From Alphaproteobacteria bacterium (GTDB lineage: Bacteria; Pseudomonadota; Alphaproteobacteria; Rhodobacterales; Rhodobacteraceae), in contig JAUHWP010000003.1 in NCBI GenBank assembly GCA_030424645.1, positions 1 through 64,000 of the forward strand: a DNA stretch of 64,000 nt, read 5' to 3'. This document shows, in pieces, positions 53,084 to 61,947 of this stretch. A program made the position numbers and the translations under genes. Under the pieces are notes generated by a model. It worked only from the letters and a program-made list of their open reading frames with translations. It did no database searches and was not told the DNA's origin. Within the stretch, counting starts at the first letter, position 1; every line of letters begins with the position of its first letter.

Positions 53084-53101
53084 AACGACAGCAGCACCAC
53101 C

Positions 53102-54142
53102 ATGACACTGAAAGAACTCTCGGATCTTCTGGGCCTGTCCCCGACCACCGTCAGCCGTGCGTTGAACGGCTATCCCGAAGTGTCCGAGGCAACGCGCAAA
53201 CGGGTGGTGGCTGCCGCGCGCGAACATGGCTATGCGCCCAACACCCGCGCCCGGTCGCTGGCCACGGGGCGCGCGATGGCGATCGGTCACGTGATTCCGA
53301 TCAGCGCGAAACACGAGATGGTGAACCCGGTCTTTGCCGATTTCATCGCGGGCGCGGGCGAGGTGTATTCCCGCAACGGGTATGACATGCTGCTGTCCGT
53401 CGTCCCCGATGATGACGAGGATGCCGCCTATCGCAGTTTCCTGACCAAGCGGAACGTGGATGGGATCATCCTGCACGCGCCCACCCTGAACGACCCGCGC
53501 ATCCCGCTTCTGAACACGCTGGGCTTGCCCTATGTGGTGCATGGGCGCAGTTCGGATACCGACGCGCCTTATTCTTGGGTGGACGTCAACAACAAGCGCG
53601 CCTTTCAGCGCGCCACCGATTTCCTTCTGGACCTGGGCCACCGGCGCATCGCGCTGGTCAACGGGCTGGAGCATATGGATTTCGCCATTCGCCGTCGCGC
53701 GGGATACGAGGCAGCGCTGACCGCCCGTGGCATCCCGCCCGATCCGACCCTGATGTATGCCGGCGAAATGACAGAAGCCCAGGGCCACGACCTGACCCGA
53801 AAGCTGCTGGCCAGACCCGACCCGCCCACCGCGCTGCTTGTCAGTTCGATGATCACCGCCATCGGCGTCCGCCGCGGGATCGAGGAACTGGGCCTGACAA
53901 TGGGGCGTGATGTGTCGCTGATCACCCATGATGACGACCTGAGCTATTTTCGCAACGGGGCCGACATCCCGGTCTACACCGCCACCCGATCTTCGGTGCG
54001 GGATGCCGGACGCAAAGCCGCAGAAATGCTGATCGACATCATGCAAGGGCGCGACACCCCCCATCACATTATGCTTGAGGCCGATTTGACCCTGGGCCTG
54101 TCCACTGGCCCCGCCACGCGGCTGGCCGCCGGAACCGGCTAG
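53102..54142 (+). CDS. aglR: LacI family transcriptional regulator
   Basis: MTLKELSDLLGLSPTTVSRALNGYPEVSEATRKRVVAAAREHGYAPN HTH; divergent to aglE. Confidence 0.92.
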   Translation: MTLKELSDLLGLSPTTVSRALNGYPEVSEATRKRVVAAAREHGYAPNTRARSLATGRAMAIGHVIPISAKHEMVNPVFADFIAGAGEVYSRNGYDMLLSVVPDDDEDAAYRSFLTKRNVDGIILHAPTLNDPRIPLLNTLGLPYVVHGRSSDTDAPYSWVDVNNKRAFQRATDFLLDLGHRRIALVNGLEHMDFAIRRRAGYEAALTARGIPPDPTLMYAGEMTEAQGHDLTRKLLARPDPPTALLVSSMITAIGVRRGIEELGLTMGRDVSLITHDDDLSYFRNGADIPVYTATRSSVRDAGRKAAEMLIDIMQGRDTPHHIMLEADLTLGLSTGPATRLAAGTG

Positions 54143-54197
54143 GAGCGCCCGGCCAATCGCCCAGCTGCCACCATAACCTGCGAGAAACGAGATCACG

Positions 54198-55532
54198 ATG
54201 CTGCCACATCGCAATGAATTCCCTGACGATTTCCTGTTCGGAACGGCCACGTCCGCCTATCAGATCGAAGGCCATGCCAAGGGGGGCGCCGGGCGCACCC
54301 ATTGGGACGATTTCGCCGCCACGCCGGGCAATGTCGCCGGGGCCGAAAACGGGGCCATTGCCTGCGGGCATCTGGACCGCTGGGCCGAGGATCTTGACCT
54401 TGTGCAGGGCGCCGGGTTTGACGTCTATCGTTTCTCGACCTCGTGGGCGCGGGTCCTGCCCGAGGGGCGCGGCACGCCCAATCCGAAGGGTCTGGATTTC
54501 TATGACCGCCTGGTCGACGGGATGCTGGAGCGCGGCATAAAGCCCGCCGCCACGCTGTATCACTGGGAGCTGCCCTCGCCGCTGGCCGATCTGGGGGGCT
54601 GGCGCAATCGTGACATTGCAAACTGGTTTGCCGATTTCACCGAGGTGATCATGTCACGTATCGGCGACCGCCTGTGGTCCGCCGCCCCGATCAACGAACC
54701 GTGGTGCGTGTCCTGGCTCAGCCATTTCGAAGGCCACCATGCGCCCGGTATCCGCGACATTCGCGCCACCGCCCGCGCCATGCACCACGTGTTATTGGCC
54801 CATGGCCGCACCACGCAGGTGATGCGCGGGTTGGGCATGTCGAATCTGGGCGCGGTCTGCAACATGGAATACGCAACCCCGGTGGATCACAGCCCGGCGG
54901 CGCAACGGGCCGCGCGGGTGCAGGACGCGATATACAACCGGTTCTTCCTGTCGGGCATCACGAAGGGCACCTATCCCACCGATGTCTTGGAGGGGATCGA
55001 ACCGTATCTGCCGCAGGGCTGGCAGGACGATTTCGCCACCATCACCACCTCTATCGACTGGATCGGGGTAAATTACTACACCCGCAAGATCCATGGCCCG
55101 GCAGACGACCCGTCCGCCCCCTGGCCCGCAACCCACGAACATGACGGCCCCCTGCCCAAGACCGCCATGGGGTGGGAGGTCTTTCCCGAGGGGTTGGGGC
55201 ATTTCCTGAAGATGGCGGCAACCGAATACACCGGCGACCTGCCCATCTATGTCACCGAAAACGGCATGGCCGGTCTGGTCGAACGCAAGGGCGATCCGAC
55301 CAACGACCCCGACCGCATTTCCTATCTGGCCGATCACATGCACGTGGTGCAGAACGCAATCGCAGATGGCATTCCGGTAAAAGGCTACTTTACCTGGTCG
55401 CTTCTGGACAATTATGAATGGGCCCTGGGTTACGCCCCGCGCTTCGGGCTGGTCCATGTCGATTTCGAAACCCTCACACGCACGCCAAAGGCGTCCTATC
55501 ACGCACTCAGAAAGGCCCTGACGCGCCCATGA
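54198..55532 (+). CDS. GH1 family beta-glucosidase
   Basis: DDFLFGTATSAYQIEG; YHWELPSPLADLGGW; INEPWCVSW; YVTENGMAG. Confidence 0.94.
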   Translation: MLPHRNEFPDDFLFGTATSAYQIEGHAKGGAGRTHWDDFAATPGNVAGAENGAIACGHLDRWAEDLDLVQGAGFDVYRFSTSWARVLPEGRGTPNPKGLDFYDRLVDGMLERGIKPAATLYHWELPSPLADLGGWRNRDIANWFADFTEVIMSRIGDRLWSAAPINEPWCVSWLSHFEGHHAPGIRDIRATARAMHHVLLAHGRTTQVMRGLGMSNLGAVCNMEYATPVDHSPAAQRAARVQDAIYNRFFLSGITKGTYPTDVLEGIEPYLPQGWQDDFATITTSIDWIGVNYYTRKIHGPADDPSAPWPATHEHDGPLPKTAMGWEVFPEGLGHFLKMAATEYTGDLPIYVTENGMAGLVERKGDPTNDPDRISYLADHMHVVQNAIADGIPVKGYFTWSLLDNYEWALGYAPRFGLVHVDFETLTRTPKASYHALRKALTRP

Positions 55533-56488
55533 CCACATATTCGCTTGTCGCCGATGTTGGCGGCACCAATACCCGTGTTGCGCTGGCAGAGGGCACGAAC
55601 CTTTTGTCCGACAGCATCATCAAGCACCGAAACAGCGATTATGCGGGGCTTGCCGAATTGCTGGCGGCCTATCTGAAGGGCCGGGGCAACCCTGCCTGTG
55701 ACCGCGCCGCAGTTGCGATAGCGGGGCCGGTGAAAGACGGTGCCGGACGCCTGACCAATCTGAACTGGGAATTCGACAAGGACACGCTGGCGCAGGTCTC
55801 GGGCGCAGGTCGCAGCGCGGTGATGAACGATTTGCAGGCCCAGGGGCACGCGCTGGGGCATATCGACCAGGCCAATCTGGTCACACTGAAACAGGGCGCG
55901 GACGAAAACCCGAACGCCGCAATGCTGGTCATCGGCGTGGGCACCGGGTTCAACTGCGCCCCGGTGTTCCAGACCGCCAAGGGCCGGTTCGTGCCCCCGT
56001 CCGAGGCCGGGCACCTGACCTTTGCCGCGCGCGGGGCGGACCAATGGGACCTGTCGCAATTTCTGGAAGCGAAGCTGGGCCATGTCGGGGTCGAGGACAT
56101 CCTGTCGGGACGCGGGATGGAGCGATGCTATGCCTGGGCGTCGGCCCGGACCGGGGCGAATGAAACGGCCACGGCCGCCGACATTTTCGCTGCCGCCGAC
56201 GCGGGCGACCCGACCGCGATCCGCGCCATCGGGGCCTTCGTCACCGCACTTGGCAACGTGACCGGCGATCTGGCCCTGACCCTTCTGCCCTTTGGCGGCA
56301 TCTATCTGATCGGCGGCATGTCCCGCGCTGTGGCCCCGTGGTTCGACCGCTGCGGCTTTGACGCCGCGATGACCGACAAGGGGCGGTTCGGCGAGTTCCT
56401 GAACGCCTTCTCGGTCCGGTTGGTGGAAGACGATTATGCCGCACTGTCGGGCTGCGCGCATTTTCTGGCACGTTCCGACAATCAGTAA
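55529..56488 (+). CDS. glk: glucokinase
   Basis: YSLVADVGGTNTRVALAEG; GVGTGFNCAPVF; PSEAGHLTFAARG; ATGA overlap with the GH1 gene. Confidence 0.93.
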   Translation: MTTYSLVADVGGTNTRVALAEGTNLLSDSIIKHRNSDYAGLAELLAAYLKGRGNPACDRAAVAIAGPVKDGAGRLTNLNWEFDKDTLAQVSGAGRSAVMNDLQAQGHALGHIDQANLVTLKQGADENPNAAMLVIGVGTGFNCAPVFQTAKGRFVPPSEAGHLTFAARGADQWDLSQFLEAKLGHVGVEDILSGRGMERCYAWASARTGANETATAADIFAAADAGDPTAIRAIGAFVTALGNVTGDLALTLLPFGGIYLIGGMSRAVAPWFDRCGFDAAMTDKGRFGEFLNAFSVRLVEDDYAALSGCAHFLARSDNQ

Positions 56489-56525
56489 TAGAAGCGCAGC
56501 GTAATCCCAGGAAACGGAGGCAACC

Positions 56526-57182
56526 ATGTCCGGGTGGATCGAGTATATTCTGGCGTTCGTTGCGTTTTTCCTGACGCATTCCATTCCGGTGCGCCCGGCG
56601 GTGAAGTCGCGGCTGGTGGCGATGCTGGGCGCGCGTGGGTTCACCATCGCCTATTCGTTCCTGTCCATCGCCGCCCTGACCTGGGTGATCGTCGCTGCCG
56701 GGCGCGCGCCCTATGTGGGGCTGTGGGATTGGGCACCGTGGCATAACCATGTGACACTGACCGTGATGTTCGTGGTCTGCGTGATTGCCGCCTTGGCCAT
56801 CGGTCGCCCCAACCCCCTGTCATTCGGCGGCGCTGGAAACGAACGCTTCGACCCCGACCATTCCGGCCTGATCGGCTGGATGCGCCACCCGCTGTTGGTC
56901 GCGCTGTTCCTGTGGGCCTTTGGGCATATGATCCCGAACGGAAACCTTGCCCATGTGATCCTGTTCGCGGTGTTCGGGGGATTTGCCCTGTTGGGGATGC
57001 GGATCATCGACCGGCGTCAGAAACGTATCATGGGGGCCAGCCAATGGGCACAACTGGCGAACACAACGCGCGAGATCACGGTGACGCGCAACGGCTTGAT
57101 CCGCCTTGCGATTGCGGTGGCGGTCTATGCGGTGCTGTTGTCTCTGCACGGCCCGGTCATCGGGGTTGAGCCGCTGCTCTGA
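56526..57182 (+). CDS. NnrU family membrane protein
   Basis: FVAFFLTHSIPVRPAVKSRLVAMLGARGFTIAYSFLSIAAL; MRHPLLVALFLWAFGHMIPNGNLAHVILF. Confidence 0.88.
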   Translation: MSGWIEYILAFVAFFLTHSIPVRPAVKSRLVAMLGARGFTIAYSFLSIAALTWVIVAAGRAPYVGLWDWAPWHNHVTLTVMFVVCVIAALAIGRPNPLSFGGAGNERFDPDHSGLIGWMRHPLLVALFLWAFGHMIPNGNLAHVILFAVFGGFALLGMRIIDRRQKRIMGASQWAQLANTTREITVTRNGLIRLAIAVAVYAVLLSLHGPVIGVEPLL

Positions 57183-58131
57183 CCGGCGCGTTGCGCGCGA
57201 TGTCGCGCGGGGTCAGGCCAAATTCCAACCGAAACGCACGGCTGAACGCACTGGCATCGCCATAGCCGGCCCGCAGCGCCACCTCGGCAATTGACAACCC
57301 GCCCGCCGCCAGCATCCGCCGCGCCGCATTCAGACGCAAACGGCGATAGACCTGCAGTGGCGACGCGCCGAATTGGCGTTCAAACCGTTGCTCCAGATCC
57401 CTCTGGCGACAGCCCGACCGACGCGCCAGTTCGGGGATTGGCAAGGGTGTTTCGATATGTGCATCCATCTCGCGCAGGCAGTGCTCGACCCGGCGGTCAC
57501 CACGCACTTGGGTCAATGCGTGCGGGGTGGCCATGCTGTCGGACATGAACAGTTGCGTGATCTCAAGCAGCAAGGCCGCGCCGTGATCTTCCTTGATCAG
57601 GTCACAGGTCAGTTCATAGGCCGCCATGCCGCCGCTACAGGTGATGCGGTTGCCATCGCGCACCCAGCGGGCACGCTCGACCTCGATACTCGGAAACCGT
57701 TCGGCAAAGGCATCCAGCAGGTCATGGTGGATCGTCGCACGACAGCCATCCAGAAGCCCCGCCGACGCCAGAAGCCAGCCGCCCGTATCGACCCCCGCCA
57801 TGATCCGGAACCGCCCCGCCAGCGCCCGCAGCCGCCTTGCATTGGTCAGCGTGGCATGGCTTGGGTGGTCATAGCTGGCCACGGCATACAAAAGATCGCC
57901 TTTTTCAAGATCGGACAGTCCGACCGTCGGCATCACCGGTAAGCCGCTGGAGGAATGCACGACCCCGTCATCCGGCGTGCATATCTGCCATTCATAGCCT
58001 TTGCGCCCCAACAGCATGTTGGCCGCGCGCAACGGCTCCAAAAGGTTGGCAAGGGCAAGGTTCGAAAACCGGTCAAACAGCAAAAAGCCGATGCGGTGGG
58101 GTTTCGTGCCGGATTTCGACCAAATCTGCAT
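57157..58131 (-). CDS. GlxA family transcriptional regulator (DJ-1/PfpI + AraC HTH)
   Basis: IGFLLFDRFSNLALANLLEPLRAAN N-domain and C-terminal AraC HTH (RSGCRQRDLEQRFERQFGASPLQVYRRLRLNAARRML). Confidence 0.92.
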   Translation of the reverse strand: MQIWSKSGTKPHRIGFLLFDRFSNLALANLLEPLRAANMLLGRKGYEWQICTPDDGVVHSSSGLPVMPTVGLSDLEKGDLLYAVASYDHPSHATLTNARRLRALAGRFRIMAGVDTGGWLLASAGLLDGCRATIHHDLLDAFAERFPSIEVERARWVRDGNRITCSGGMAAYELTCDLIKEDHGAALLLEITQLFMSDSMATPHALTQVRGDRRVEHCLREMDAHIETPLPIPELARRSGCRQRDLEQRFERQFGASPLQVYRRLRLNAARRMLAAGGLSIAEVALRAGYGDASAFSRAFRLEFGLTPRDIARNAPVRAAAQPR

Positions 58132-58150
58132 AGTTTTGATTAAATCTGCA
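58122..58150. promoter_or_regulatory. direct repeat AAATCTGCA x2 with 20-bp period (candidate AraC-type operator)
   Basis: AAATCTGCA at 58122-58130 and 58142-58150; first copy overlaps the GlxA-type gene start codon. Confidence 0.6.
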
Positions 58151-58210
58151 CAACAACGTCGTCAATCCCGGTGATCATGAATGAACGCTCATGACACATC
58201 CGAGGACCCC

Positions 58211-59122
58211 ATGCCGCTTTCCATGAACACCGACGTTTTCATCACCTGCGCCGTCACCGGATCAGGCAGCACGCAGGACCGATCCCCTCATGTGCCGCGC
58301 AGCCCGAAGCAGATCGCCGACAGCGCGATAGCCGCGGCAAAGGCAGGGGCCGCCGTGGTGCACTGCCACGTGCGCGACCCCGACACCGGCACACCATCGC
58401 GCGACCTGTCTTACTACCGCGAAGTGACCGAGCGTATTCGCGCCGCCGATGTGGACGTGGTTCTGAACCTGACCGCCGGCATGGGCGGTGACATCACCTT
58501 CGGCCCGACCGACGCCCCGATGCCGGTCAACGACGCGGGCACCGACATGATCGGCGCCGCCGACCGCGTGGCCCATATCGCCGACTGCCTGCCGGAAATC
58601 TGCACGCTGGATTGCGGCACGATGAATTTCGCCGAGGCGGATTATGTCATGACCAACACCCCCGGCATGTTGCGCGCCATGGGGCAGATGATGACCGATC
58701 TTGGCGTGAAACCCGAAATCGAAGCCTTCGATACCGGCCATCTGTGGTTCGCCAAGGAACTGGTGAAGGAAGGTGTGCTGGACAGCCCTGCCCTTGTGCA
58801 ACTGTGCATGGGCGTGCCGTGGGGCGCGCCGGACGACCTGAACACCTTCATGGCGATGGTGAACAACGTGCCGGACGACTGGACCTTTTCCGCCTTCGGG
58901 CTGGGGCGCAACCAGATGGCCTATGTCGCCGCCGCCGTGCTGGCAGGCGGCAATGTGCGCGTCGGGCTTGAGGATAACCTGTGGCTGGCCAAGGGCGAGC
59001 TTGCGACCAACGAACAGCTCGTCACCCGCGCGCGGGGCATCGTCGAAGGCATGGGCGCCCGTGTGATCGGCCCCGATGCGGTCCGCGAGAAACTCGGGCT
59101 TGTGAAAAGGGCCCCCAAATGA
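58211..59122 (+). CDS. beta-keto acid cleavage enzyme (BKACE, DUF849)
   Basis: VFITCAVTGSGSTQDRSPHVPRSPKQIADSAIAAAKAGAAVVHCHVRDPDTGTPSRD; VGLEDNLWLAKGELATNEQLV. Confidence 0.92.
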   Translation: MPLSMNTDVFITCAVTGSGSTQDRSPHVPRSPKQIADSAIAAAKAGAAVVHCHVRDPDTGTPSRDLSYYREVTERIRAADVDVVLNLTAGMGGDITFGPTDAPMPVNDAGTDMIGAADRVAHIADCLPEICTLDCGTMNFAEADYVMTNTPGMLRAMGQMMTDLGVKPEIEAFDTGHLWFAKELVKEGVLDSPALVQLCMGVPWGAPDDLNTFMAMVNNVPDDWTFSAFGLGRNQMAYVAAAVLAGGNVRVGLEDNLWLAKGELATNEQLVTRARGIVEGMGARVIGPDAVREKLGLVKRAPK

Positions 59123-60513
59123 AGGCCGCGATCATTGGCGGCGGTGTGATCGGCGGGGGATGGGCTGCCCGGTTCCTGCTGAACGGATGGGACGTGGCCG
59201 TGTTCGACCCCGACCCCGAGGCCGAACGCAAAATCGGCGAAGTGCTGATGAACGCCCGCCGCGCGCTGCCCGGCCTTTACGACACCGCGCTGCCGCCCGA
59301 GGGCAAGCTGACCTACCACAGCGATCTGGCCGAGGCCGTCACGGGCGCCGACTGGGTGCAGGAAAGCGTGCCGGAACGGTTGGACCTGAAGCACAAGGTG
59401 CTGGCCGACCTGATGGCACATGCGCCCGACGGGGCAGTCATAGGTTCCTCAACATCGGGCTTCAAACCCTCGGAACTGAACGAAAAAGGCGCGCGCGCCA
59501 TCGTCGCGCACCCGTTCAACCCGGTCTATCTTCTGCCACTGATCGAACTTGTGGGCGATGGCGACACCTGCGCCCGCGCCGCCGATATGCTCAGCCGCAT
59601 CGGCATGTTCCCCCTGACGGTGCGCAAGGAGATCGACGCCCATATCGCCGACCGTTTCCTTGAAGCCGTCTGGCGCGAGGCGCTGTGGCTGGTCAAGGAC
59701 GGCATCGCCACCACCGAGGAAATCGACGAGGCGATCCGCATGGGCTTCGGCCTTCGCTGGGCGCAGATGGGGCTGTTTGAAACCTATCGCGTGGCCGGTG
59801 GCGAAGCGGGCATGAAACACTTCATGGCCCAGTTCGGCCCCTGCCTCACCTCGCCCTGGACCAAGCTGATGGATGTGCCGGAGTTCACCGACGACCTGGT
59901 CGACCTGATCGCAGGCCAGTCCGATGCGCAGTCGGGTCACATGTCGATCCGGGAGCTGGAACGCCTGCGCGACAACAACCTTGTGTCGATGCTGCGCGCC
60001 TTGAAGGCGCGCGGGCCGGGATCCGGCGCAGGCCGCGTGATCCGTGACCACGAGGCCGGACTATGGCCCCCGATGGATGACACCGCCCCCTTGCGCACCG
60101 TGACGCGTGATGTGCCCATCGACTGGACGGACTACAACGGCCACATGAACGAAGGCCGCTATGGACAGGTCTTTTCCGACGCCGCCGACCGCGTGATGGC
60201 CCATGTGGGCGCGGATGCGGACTATGTCGCCTCCGGTCTCAGCTATTTCACCGCCGAAACCAACATCCGCTATCTGGATGAATGTCACGCGGGCGATGCC
60301 GTCTATGTGGACAGCACCGTGACGCTGGGCGACGGCAAGAAACTGCGGCTCTGGCATGAAATGCGTCGCGCCTCGGATGGCGACCTGCTGGCCACCTGCG
60401 ACCAGTTCCTGCTGCATGTCGACCTGACCACCCGCAAGTCATGTCCGCCGCGCGCAGACGTGGAAGCGAGAGTCGAGGCGCTAGCCGCCTTACACGCGAA
60501 AGGAGGCGTCTGA
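59119..60513 (+). CDS. L-carnitine dehydrogenase fused to a thioesterase (betainyl-CoA thioesterase-type) domain
   Basis: N-terminal Rossmann 3-hydroxyacyl-CoA-DH fold (AAIIGGGVIGGGWAARFLLNGWDVAVFDPD); C-terminal hot-dog domain (VPIDWTDYNGHMNEGRYGQVFSDAADRVM). Confidence 0.88.
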   Translation: MKAAIIGGGVIGGGWAARFLLNGWDVAVFDPDPEAERKIGEVLMNARRALPGLYDTALPPEGKLTYHSDLAEAVTGADWVQESVPERLDLKHKVLADLMAHAPDGAVIGSSTSGFKPSELNEKGARAIVAHPFNPVYLLPLIELVGDGDTCARAADMLSRIGMFPLTVRKEIDAHIADRFLEAVWREALWLVKDGIATTEEIDEAIRMGFGLRWAQMGLFETYRVAGGEAGMKHFMAQFGPCLTSPWTKLMDVPEFTDDLVDLIAGQSDAQSGHMSIRELERLRDNNLVSMLRALKARGPGSGAGRVIRDHEAGLWPPMDDTAPLRTVTRDVPIDWTDYNGHMNEGRYGQVFSDAADRVMAHVGADADYVASGLSYFTAETNIRYLDECHAGDAVYVDSTVTLGDGKKLRLWHEMRRASDGDLLATCDQFLLHVDLTTRKSCPPRADVEARVEALAALHAKGGV

Positions 60514-61673
60514 TGCATTTTGGTCTATCCGACGAACAAGAAATGATTGTCTCGACCGTGCGCAGCTTTGTCGAGAACGAGATCTATCCGCACGAGGATA
60601 TGGTCGAACTCACGGGCCAGGTGCCATACGAGCTTGGGCAGGAAATCAAGCAAAAGGTCATCGACCTGGGATTCTACGCCTGCAATTTCCCCGAAGAGGT
60701 GGGCGGCGCGGGGCTGAGCCACCTCGATTTTACGCTGGTCGAACGGGAACTTGGGCGCGGCTCCATGGCACTGACCCATTTCTTCGGGCGCCCACAGAAT
60801 ATCTTGATGGCCTGCACAGGCGACCAGCGCGACCGTTACCTTCTGCCCGCCGTGCGGGGCGCAAAGATGGATGCACTCGCCATGACCGAACCCGACGCCG
60901 GATCGGACGTGCGGGGTATGAAATGCTCGGCGGTGCGCGATGGTGGCGACTGGATTGTGAACGGCTCCAAGCACTTCATCTCTGGCGCGGAACACGCGGA
61001 TTTCTTTATCGTTTTCGTCGCCACCGGCGTGGATGACACGCCACGCGGCCCGAAGAAACGCATCACCTGTTTCCTGGTCGATCGTGGCACCCCGGGGTTT
61101 ACGGTGCGTGACGGTTACGCCTCGGTCAGTCACAAGGGGTACAGGAACTGCATCCTCGATTTCGACAATTGCCGCCTGCCCGACGCGCAGGTGCTGGGCG
61201 CGGTCGATGGCGGCTTTGCGGTGATGAACGACTGGCTCTATGCCACCCGGCTGACCGTGGCCGCCTTCTGTGTCGGGCGCGCACGGCGCTGTTTCGACTT
61301 GGCGCTGAACTACGCCGCCCAGCGCAAGCAGTTCGGCCAGCCCATCGCGAAGTTTCAGGGGGTCAGCTTCCAGGTCGCCGACATGATCACCGAAATCGAC
61401 GCCGCCGACTGGCTGACCCTGGCCGGTGCATGGCGGCTGGACCAAGACTTGTCTGCCAACCGCGAGATTGCGTCGGCCAAGCTCTACGCGTCCGAAATGC
61501 TGGCTCGTGTGACCGACACGACCCTCCAGATCTTTGGCGGCATGGGTTTGATGAACGACTTTCCCATCGAACGGTTCTGGCGCGATGCGCGGGTCGAACG
61601 GATCTGGGACGGTACATCCGAGATCCAGCGCCACATCATCAGCCGCGACCTGTTTCGCCCCCTGGGAGCATGA
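60513..61673 (+). CDS. acyl-CoA dehydrogenase
   Basis: MHFGLSDEQEMIVSTVRSFVENEIYP; MTEPDAGSDVRGMKCSA; IFGGMGLMNDFPIERFWRDARVERIWDGTSEIQR. Confidence 0.94.
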   Translation: MHFGLSDEQEMIVSTVRSFVENEIYPHEDMVELTGQVPYELGQEIKQKVIDLGFYACNFPEEVGGAGLSHLDFTLVERELGRGSMALTHFFGRPQNILMACTGDQRDRYLLPAVRGAKMDALAMTEPDAGSDVRGMKCSAVRDGGDWIVNGSKHFISGAEHADFFIVFVATGVDDTPRGPKKRITCFLVDRGTPGFTVRDGYASVSHKGYRNCILDFDNCRLPDAQVLGAVDGGFAVMNDWLYATRLTVAAFCVGRARRCFDLALNYAAQRKQFGQPIAKFQGVSFQVADMITEIDAADWLTLAGAWRLDQDLSANREIASAKLYASEMLARVTDTTLQIFGGMGLMNDFPIERFWRDARVERIWDGTSEIQRHIISRDLFRPLGA

Positions 61674-61692
61674 GATTCAATGCCTTCGGCGA

Positions 61693-61859
61693 GGATATTT
61701 TCAGCCAGAAGAAACGCAGGAGGATCACAGCGATCCCCCCGCGTTCTGAAACACCTGTTCGTGCTTCTCCTGGCGCGGTCATCGGCGTCCCCGCCTGTCC
61801 CGCCCCTCTTTCCTGACCGAACTTGGTTAAGAACTGGTTTCTTCTGGCAAAAAATATCC
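61693..61859. repeat. inverted-repeat element inside the operon (23-bp arms)
   Basis: GGATATTTTCAGCCAGAAGAAAC (61693-61715) versus GTTTCTTCTGGCAAAAAATATCC (61837-61859): 21/23 complementary. Confidence 0.7.
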
Positions 61860-61947
61860 CGGGGTGAATTGGCCAGAGGCCAAGAGGGGCAGCGCCCCTT
61901 CCTCTGCACCGTCCGGACGGGGATCACAGACACGGCAGGCGGTGATC

